This document shows, piece after piece, positions 1 through 5,423 of a stretch of 7,759 nt of DNA. Position 1 is the stretch's first letter; each line of letters opens with the position of its first letter. A model generated the notes under the pieces. That model made no database searches, was not told the DNA's origin, and worked only from the letters and a program-made list of their open reading frames with translations. The stretch lies in NCBI GenBank assembly GCA_004297865.1, contig SCSO01000410.1:1-7759 (forward strand), read 5' to 3'. Position numbers and translations under genes: made by a program. The stretch is from Legionella sp. GTDB taxonomy: Bacteria; Pseudomonadota; Gammaproteobacteria; Legionellales; Legionellaceae.

Positions 1-3000
1 GAACAAATAGAGGGTGCTATAAATGCGAGTAAATATTTAAATGGTTTTATTTCACCCAAACTTCTCGATCTTCTAGAAGAGTCTTTCGCCGCGGTTTTCC
101 CACCAAATTATATTAAATCACAAAGAGCAGGGGATCCTTCGCCTAACTTGCAATTACAAATTAATAGAGAATTTAAGGAAAAAGACTCTATTGATAAAAT
201 ATACAAGATATTGAAGCAATTTGATGGTGCAAGCGAAGAAAGTAGGGATAAGTTATTAACACAATTAATTCGCATTAATCGATTAGACAAGGGGTTGCTT
301 AATTTATTAGCTGATGATCGTATTTTAGATACCTCCTTAAGCAGTTATGAAATCTTTTTAGATTTATTAAAACCACAACATTTGGGACGATTAAATTCCT
401 TTATCGCAAGAGCAAATAAAATCACTCCTCCAGTGCAAGATTTAATGAATAAAGTCATTGTGTTTTTAAGAGATGCTCTAGAACCCATACATGATCAAGA
501 GGTGGAGGTATTAAAAGAATTAGATGTGCTTCCGGTGATGCAAGAATTAATTCTGCATGCCCAAGCCAACGAATTTCAAAATAATCTCTATCCTCAGTTG
601 AATATAGCCTTGGGTCTTTATCAGCAAGCCATTGCTAGTGATCCTTTAGATATTGCAACTATAAAAATAACCCTTAATGAGCTAAGAAAAGAAATAGCAG
701 CACAACACTTCCCGGATTCTTCATTTACCCAGGAACTTAATGATATTGCAGGAACTCTTGAAAGAGGAGAATCCACAAAAATTATTACGGTCGCAAAAAC
801 TCGTCCTAAAGTGGGCGAATCGCAAAGTTATTTGCAAAAAGGTTGGGGCTATCTACGAAGTTTTTGGACTGCGCCACCAGCAGTACCTGAATTGGAAAGT
901 TATACCGAAAGCACGGAGGTGCCTTTGGATTATAAGCTCTCTGCAAATGCAATGACTCAATTAAACCAACAAATTACTCAAACTCAGAGCTATGCCTACA
1001 ATGTAAGACAAACATTTAATGATGTTCGGGATCTAGTGCAAGCTTATCCTACCGCTAAAAAGATGCTCTTAAATCTGGTACAGCACTTAGTATCCTATAA
1101 CCCTGATAAAAATGTTCCACAAATTGTCCAAGTATTAGCTCATCTTAATGATTTGAAAAAAGAACTTTTACCGCTCAAAGATCAGGATTTAGTCATCAGT
1201 CTTTGTGAGCATTTTGGTGAGGGTGGGGAAAAAAGTAAATACACCTACCAGCAGTTATTGGCTCTATTTCAAGGTAAAACAATTCAAGCTGAAGGCTTCA
1301 CACTCAATTTCGCTAAGTATCCAAATTTATCTCTTTATGCCAAAAAACAAATACTGAATGTCATTTCCATCATGCTAGATAATAAAAAGCCATTTTCCTT
1401 AGCAGAGGTGGAGCAACTTATTGAACGTAGTAGTGATCCCAGATATGGAAAGGCCTACAGTAAATATCTTGAACAATTATTTGCTAGAGCGCCGTATCCT
1501 ACTCTCGATTTGGCCGAAAAATGGTGGCAAAAAGCTAAAGATACCAGATCAATATCCAGCATTTTTAAGCAAGATGATTATCTCAAATGGAATAAACAAC
1601 CCGTCATCCGCGATACAAAGAATAATGGTTTCAAGTTAGAAATAGCAAGAAAGCAAGTCCAATTGATGACAGGCGTCCATTATGCTGATCGGGAATTGAT
1701 CAATCTCGATGCTTTAGTTAAAAAAGTTCAACAGTACACAACGGAAGAGTTACTTACTAAAATACATGCCGTAAAAAATGAAGAACTATCTAGAGCTGAT
1801 AGAGCCAGTATTCTCGTTCCTTTAATGGCGGAGCTTCTTTATCGGACCAAGGCCTTGCCGCCGACCCTGGGTCCAAACGGGGAGCCTATAGAGAATGGCT
1901 ATTCATTTGAGCTCAACACCACTCAATACTTAGCTTTGCATTCTCTGCTGAAAACAGGCCAGCATGTAACCAGCGAAACCGGTACTGGTGAAGGTAAAAC
2001 TCGTATTATGATGCTGGGAATTGCCTGTCAATATGTAATGGGCAATACCGTTGATTTCGTCACCAAAGATTTAGCCTTAGCCACCCGCGATTATTTACAA
2101 TTCCGTGCCTTTTTTAAAGTGTTAGGCGCGCAAACCAATATGATTTATGCGCAAAGCCCTGCGGAAGAATATCGTCTTAAGGGCATTAACTTTTCTGATG
2201 GCGCCAATTTAAGTCTCTTCCGTAATAAAGCACGTAGTGAAGGAAAAGAGGATTTGGTTATTGATAAAGATCCTACAAAACGTGCGCTGATGCTCGATGA
2301 AAAAGATAGTCTAACGTTTGATTCAACCAATACCCGTTATAATTACTCAACGCAAGCCGATCCTTTAATAAGAGACATGCCCTGGGTTTATGAACTCATG
2401 GTGGAGTTTATCTATAATGATAATCATGGGGATAAACTCTTCACGAATGATGCGGATCTTTGTAACGAGCGATTTTTGATTTTTGCTAAGAATAGAATTA
2501 CGGATAAAAATTTAAAATCTAATCAAATTTCAATTACCGAAGCGGATTATAAACGCTTAGAAGAATTATCCCAAGAGCAAATTGAGGCATGGCAAACTGC
2601 AGCTCAAATTGCTTTCAAAATGAAATACAAGGAACATTTTGTTCTTGCAGACGAAAAGACTATTCTTGCTAAAGGTGTTCCCGTTATTTCTGCACAGGCT
2701 TTATTGGTTGCAGGAGATCGTTCTAGCACTTCTGCCAAATACTCCTTTGGTGTGCATCAATGTTTGCACGCTCGCTTGAATTTTGAAAAAAGAAATCCTG
2801 GGAAATCGGAAGATCCTAAATTAGCCCGGGATCTGCAAGGAATTAAAAATGAATTTCATATTGATTCAGAAAAGCAAATTGTTTATTCGACCACCAGTAA
2901 AACCTTCCTTGATGATTATCACGAAGGAGAAGTTATGGCGATAACCGGAACTGCTGGTTCGGTTCAGGAAAAAGCAGAAGCTGCAGTTTTGTACGGCACA

Positions 3001-4602
3001 TCTACACAAAAGATGGCTTTTGTGGAAATGCCTAGACATAAAGGCCAAAAGCGTGTGGATTTACCTATAGCGCTGACTAAAAATGAATTGGCACAACAAC
3101 AAAATATCTTGGCTTCCGTAAGGGAATCTTTAAAAAATAATCAACCTGTTTTGCTTATATGTAAAGACATAACTGCAGTCGATAAACTTCATGCATTTCT
3201 TGAAAACTCTTTAACAGAATCTGAAAGAAGCATGCTGAAGAAAATTCATGCTGGAACAGATGTCGATGAAGCGCATCATGTAGATAAAATTGCAGGGCAG
3301 TCAGGTTCTATTACCATTTCAACTCCTATGTTAGGTCGTGGTACCGATATCCCTCTTCATGGTCCTGATGCAAGAGCAATGGGTTTAAAAGTGTTAGTGA
3401 ACTTCTTACCAAGATATCGGGACTTTTGGCAAATCATTGGACGTGCTGGGCGTCAGGGTATGCCTGGAATATCCCAAATGATTTTGAATGCAGAAGAAAT
3501 AAGTAAGCAATTTGGTGAGGTCGTATTGCCTACGGAACTTTATACTGCGACGGAAGATTATGTACATCGTATGCAAACGAGAATGGATGCAAAAGAGCAA
3601 AAGTCACGTTTGATCATATTAAATGCAGCGGATGCTAAGCGTAAATTTTCGAGAGATAATTTCTTCACTAGTTTTAGCGATTTGTTACGTGGTGCCAACC
3701 AACAGCAAAGAGATTTTATCCTGACCTCATGGAGAGATTATCATGATAAGGTGGATAAAGCCTGGAATAAGACTTGGCCTAATATTCAGAAACTTTTGGA
3801 GCAATCACCAATTGAAGAAGCAGCATTGAATAAGGAATTGGATTTATATCAGACAGCAGTGGCGGAACTTTGGAAATCCATGAGAAACGATCTTGATGCA
3901 CGTTGTGCGAAAGTTATTGCAGATGTGAATAAAGGTCCAGTTTCGGGAGAGGTGGGTGAACAAGCGAAAATTGTAGAGAAAGTAAAACAGATCGTTGAAC
4001 AACAGCTTCATAAAGAATTACCAGAGCAGAAATTAAGTGCTGACATAATTGGTTTATTAAAATCTGCAGAATTAATGAAAGATTCAGAGGCTTTACGCAC
4101 CATAGTTGCTACTGAATTTCATGAGGCTTATGTGGGGCGTGCAGTTATCTATACTCATTTTATAGATAGCTTTCGTGCATTCTTTAAAAATATTGCAGCA
4201 GCCTTACGCGGTGAATCGGTGTGGTTTCCTAATTTGCAAGCAGCTCAGAATGGTAATATGAGTTGGTCACAATTTTTCTTCGGCACTTGGGGTACTCCTT
4301 TGCCCAAAACGGAATTGGATGCACAGGCTAAGTCAGCACCGCTACTATCTGATTTTACCGCATCGACCGAAGGGATGTTGGATATGCTTAGGGATTTAGG
4401 TAATCAAGCTGAAGAGAATGCTGAGCATGAAGAGATTGTTGAATTTAAAGAGATTGAAGAATTTGAAAAGGATTTCGAACCTCTTGGAAATTATCCTGTC
4501 ACGGAAAGAGGTCTAGAGAGCACTACCTCGGTTAAAAAAGAATTGCGTGAAATGAAAGGGGCGGAGCTGCAAAACGATTCGCAGGTAAAGCCTGGTGGTT
4601 GA
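1..4602 (+). CDS. Giant SecA-like DEAD-motor ATPase, 5'-truncated by the window edge
   Basis: The frame is open from base 1 and has no ATG or GTG before the TTG at 148, so the start lies upstream and 1,533 C-terminal residues are visible (numbered here from base 1). SecA-type motifs appear in order: a Q-motif-like stretch SFELNTTQ (635-642), Walker A TGTGEGKT (660-667), VTKDLALATRD (687-697), Walker B DEKDS (766-770, usually DEVDS in SecA), FGVHQ (916-920, like the SDGLHQ stretch near the end of the SecA preprotein-binding insertion), ITGTAG (981-986), GSITIST followed by GRGTDI (1102-1117), and GRAGRQGMPG (1147-1156). The Walker A to B spacing of about 105 residues matches SecA. Both nucleotide-binding domains are therefore present, with a roughly 200-residue insertion where SecA binds preprotein. 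Residues 1-600 are mostly helical with a proline-rich linker near 290-305 and resemble nothing I know. Residues 1165-1460 are also helical, and 1470-1493 are glutamate-rich. The SecA C-terminal zinc motif is absent. Canonical SecA has about 800-950 residues, so this is a divergent paralogue. ATPase activity is likely; substrate and role are unknown. Confidence 0.85.
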   Translation, partial: EQIEGAINASKYLNGFISPKLLDLLEESFAAVFPPNYIKSQRAGDPSPNLQLQINREFKEKDSIDKIYKILKQFDGASEESRDKLLTQLIRINRLDKGLLNLLADDRILDTSLSSYEIFLDLLKPQHLGRLNSFIARANKITPPVQDLMNKVIVFLRDALEPIHDQEVEVLKELDVLPVMQELILHAQANEFQNNLYPQLNIALGLYQQAIASDPLDIATIKITLNELRKEIAAQHFPDSSFTQELNDIAGTLERGESTKIITVAKTRPKVGESQSYLQKGWGYLRSFWTAPPAVPELESYTESTEVPLDYKLSANAMTQLNQQITQTQSYAYNVRQTFNDVRDLVQAYPTAKKMLLNLVQHLVSYNPDKNVPQIVQVLAHLNDLKKELLPLKDQDLVISLCEHFGEGGEKSKYTYQQLLALFQGKTIQAEGFTLNFAKYPNLSLYAKKQILNVISIMLDNKKPFSLAEVEQLIERSSDPRYGKAYSKYLEQLFARAPYPTLDLAEKWWQKAKDTRSISSIFKQDDYLKWNKQPVIRDTKNNGFKLEIARKQVQLMTGVHYADRELINLDALVKKVQQYTTEELLTKIHAVKNEELSRADRASILVPLMAELLYRTKALPPTLGPNGEPIENGYSFELNTTQYLALHSLLKTGQHVTSETGTGEGKTRIMMLGIACQYVMGNTVDFVTKDLALATRDYLQFRAFFKVLGAQTNMIYAQSPAEEYRLKGINFSDGANLSLFRNKARSEGKEDLVIDKDPTKRALMLDEKDSLTFDSTNTRYNYSTQADPLIRDMPWVYELMVEFIYNDNHGDKLFTNDADLCNERFLIFAKNRITDKNLKSNQISITEADYKRLEELSQEQIEAWQTAAQIAFKMKYKEHFVLADEKTILAKGVPVISAQALLVAGDRSSTSAKYSFGVHQCLHARLNFEKRNPGKSEDPKLARDLQGIKNEFHIDSEKQIVYSTTSKTFLDDYHEGEVMAITGTAGSVQEKAEAAVLYGTSTQKMAFVEMPRHKGQKRVDLPIALTKNELAQQQNILASVRESLKNNQPVLLICKDITAVDKLHAFLENSLTESERSMLKKIHAGTDVDEAHHVDKIAGQSGSITISTPMLGRGTDIPLHGPDARAMGLKVLVNFLPRYRDFWQIIGRAGRQGMPGISQMILNAEEISKQFGEVVLPTELYTATEDYVHRMQTRMDAKEQKSRLIILNAADAKRKFSRDNFFTSFSDLLRGANQQQRDFILTSWRDYHDKVDKAWNKTWPNIQKLLEQSPIEEAALNKELDLYQTAVAELWKSMRNDLDARCAKVIADVNKGPVSGEVGEQAKIVEKVKQIVEQQLHKELPEQKLSADIIGLLKSAELMKDSEALRTIVATEFHEAYVGRAVIYTHFIDSFRAFFKNIAAALRGESVWFPNLQAAQNGNMSWSQFFFGTWGTPLPKTELDAQAKSAPLLSDFTASTEGMLDMLRDLGNQAEENAEHEEIVEFKEIEEFEKDFEPLGNYPVTERGLESTTSVKKELREMKGAELQNDSQVKPGG

Positions 4603-4622
4603 GTCTACAATGTGGAGATGAT

Positions 4623-4644
4623 CCTGTACTTCGTCTAATACAGG
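4623..4644. repeat. Short inverted repeat in the convergent intergenic region
   Basis: CCTGTA (4623-4628) and TACAGG (4639-4644) form a perfect 6-bp stem with a 10-nt loop, 20 bp past the stop codon of the SecA-like gene. No T-run follows on the plus strand, so it is at best a weak hairpin that might protect the 3' end. It could be chance. Confidence 0.3.
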
Positions 4645-4687
4645 CTACGGTTCTAACGTGTATGTGGTTACGGCCTAATCTTTTTTT

Positions 4688-4730
4688 CGTGCCCATCTTT
4701 GAATATTGCACAATATAAAAACTGGGCACG
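4688..4730. repeat. Nested hairpin between the convergent genes, possible weak terminator
   Basis: CGTGCCCA (4688-4695) pairs perfectly with TGGGCACG (4723-4730). Inside the loop a second inverted repeat, ATATTG (4703-4708) with CAATAT (4711-4716), can stack as an inner stem. Seven T residues lie before the structure at 4681-4687. On the plus strand it is followed only by TTTACGGCTTTT, and on the minus strand by a run of A, so it is not a textbook intrinsic terminator in either direction. Its place about 85 bp past the SecA-like stop codon fits a 3'-end structure for that transcript. Confidence 0.45.
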
Positions 4731-4747
4731 TTTACGGCTTTTATAAA

Positions 4748-4775
4748 TGTGTGTTGGGTCATGACCCAACACACA
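4748..4775. repeat. 28-bp perfect palindrome after purE (REP-like copy 1)
   Basis: The two 14-base arms, TGTGTGTTGGGTCA and its exact complement, meet with no spacer at 4761/4762. The palindrome starts 5 bp past the purE stop codon. Its core, GTTGGGTC-AT-GACCCAAC (4753-4770), recurs with one change at 5403-5420 after the macroglobulin gene. In the purE direction the stem is followed by TTTATAAAAG, which gives at most a modest T-tract, so it may also end purE transcription. Its length, perfect symmetry and second copy argue against chance. A dispersed REP-like element, a terminator or a dimeric protein-binding site all remain possible. Confidence 0.8.
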
Positions 4776-4780
4776 CATCA

Positions 4781-5272
4781 CTATTTCAACACCGAATTTT
4801 CAATCACTGTTTGGGCTTGCTCTGCCAAATATCTTTCCACTGCTTGTCTGTATTCAGGGTAATGATTACCTAAAAAGCGTGCAGCGAGTAAGGCCGCATT
4901 TATCGCACCTGGTTTACCCACGGCTAAAGTTCCAACCGGAATCCCCGCTGGCATTTGCACAATAGAAAGTAGGGCATCAAGACCATTTGTAAACGTTGAA
5001 GAAGGAATAGGTACACCCAGTACCGGTAGACTGGTCTTAGCAGCAACCACACCAGGTAGATGTGCTGCGCCACCGGCCGCGGCAATAAATACTTCAACAC
5101 CGCGTTGTTCTGCGGACTTAATATATTCAAATAAAGCATCAGGAGTTCGATGTGCAGATAAAGCTCTGGCTTCGTGAGGAATTGTTAATTTTTCTAAAAC
5201 ACGGCTGGTTTCTTCCATAAGAGTCCAATCGGATTTAGAACCCATAAGAATACTTACTAAAATGCCTGACAT
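4781..5272 (-). CDS. purE: N5-carboxyaminoimidazole ribonucleotide mutase, class I PurE
   Basis: PurE converts N5-CAIR to CAIR in cytosolic de novo purine synthesis, using the product of PurK. The 163-residue protein is of normal length and has the class I signatures: GSKSD (11-15, nucleotide phosphate binding), SAHRTPD (39-45, with catalytic-type His41), AAAGGAAHLPG (64-74) and GLDALLSIVQMPAG. The ATG at 5272 is preferred because AGAGGTGA lies about 6 nt upstream. A GTG in frame at 5281 would add three residues but falls inside that Shine-Dalgarno sequence. The family's start also typically lies just before the ILVSI strand, as here. The stop is TAG at 4781-4783, followed by a 28-bp palindrome. 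The usual partner purK is not adjacent: the downstream gene is convergent and the upstream gene is an unrelated macroglobulin. The gene is probably transcribed alone from the 151-bp gap upstream. Identification is firm; the start is well supported. Confidence 0.97.
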   Translation of the reverse strand: MSGILVSILMGSKSDWTLMEETSRVLEKLTIPHEARALSAHRTPDALFEYIKSAEQRGVEVFIAAAGGAAHLPGVVAAKTSLPVLGVPIPSSTFTNGLDALLSIVQMPAGIPVGTLAVGKPGAINAALLAARFLGNHYPEYRQAVERYLAEQAQTVIENSVLK

Positions 5273-5275
5273 AAT

Positions 5276-5300
5276 GCTCACCTCTCAATATAGGGTGAGC
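5276..5300 (-). promoter_or_regulatory. Inverted repeat enclosing the purE ribosome binding site
   Basis: Read on the minus strand, GCTCACC (5300-5294) and GGTGAGC (5282-5276) form a perfect 7-bp stem around an 11-nt loop. The second arm contains most of the purE Shine-Dalgarno sequence AGAGGTGA and ends three bases before the ATG at 5272. In an RNA that starts upstream of 5300, the stem would hide the ribosome binding site. As DNA, the same 25-bp dyad could be an operator. The pairing is seen directly; any regulatory role is inferred. It does not resemble the PurR box that I know. Confidence 0.55.
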
Positions 5301-5301
5301 T

Positions 5302-5330
5302 ATTTTACCTTTGGAGACAATCCTGCACAA
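5302..5330 (-). promoter_or_regulatory. Candidate sigma-70 promoter for purE
   Basis: On the minus strand, TTGTGC (5330-5325) as -35 and TAAAAT (5307-5302) as -10 are separated by 17 bp. The -10 matches the consensus at five of six bases, while the -35 matches only at TTG. Transcription would begin near 5295, leaving a leader of about 20 nt that contains the Shine-Dalgarno sequence but only part of the 5' arm of the inverted repeat at 5276-5300. No stronger pair was seen in the gap upstream of purE. Confidence 0.35.
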
Positions 5331-5402
5331 CATATCATTCGCTATAGGGACATAATTCACATAGTATGGATGGTCCGACTCCTCCCTTGAAGAAATTCAG
5401 AG

Positions 5403-5420
5403 GTTGGGTCGTGACCCAAC
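5403..5420. repeat. 18-bp palindrome after the macroglobulin gene (REP-like copy 2)
   Basis: GTTGGGTC and GACCCAAC form an 8-bp perfect inverted repeat around a central GT. It lies 3 bp past the macroglobulin stop codon (TAG at 5424-5426, minus strand). It matches the core of the palindrome after purE (4753-4770) except for one central base, and the shared block on the minus strand is TGTTGGGTCAYGACCCAAC. No T-tract follows in the direction of transcription (CTCTGAATTTCTTC), so intrinsic termination is doubtful. A repeated 3'-end element that stabilises mRNA or has spread in the genome is more likely. Confidence 0.75.
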
Positions 5421-5423
5421 ATT

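Noticed and set aside
148..150. TTG as start codon of the SecA-like gene
   Set aside because: The frame is open and protein-like back to base 1, and there is no convincing ribosome binding site before the TTG, so the real start is outside the window.
1864..1875. Partial match to the palindrome (ACCCTGGGTCC) inside the SecA-like gene
   Set aside because: Only a few core bases agree, the arms do not match, and the site is within coding sequence.
4532..4774. 80-codon minus-strand ORF across the 3' end of the SecA-like gene and the intergenic region
   Set aside because: It overlaps the end of a real gene and runs through the palindrome and hairpins; its translation has low-complexity, non-protein-like composition and no recognised motif.
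5279..5281. GTG start giving a 166-residue PurE
   Set aside because: It lies inside the Shine-Dalgarno sequence that serves the ATG at 5272, and the shorter protein fits the family start better.
5342..5386. Possible leader peptide for purE after AAGGGAGGAG (minus strand)
   Set aside because: The nearest ATG is followed at once by TGA and the next gives only three codons; the spacing from the purine-rich stretch is also too long.
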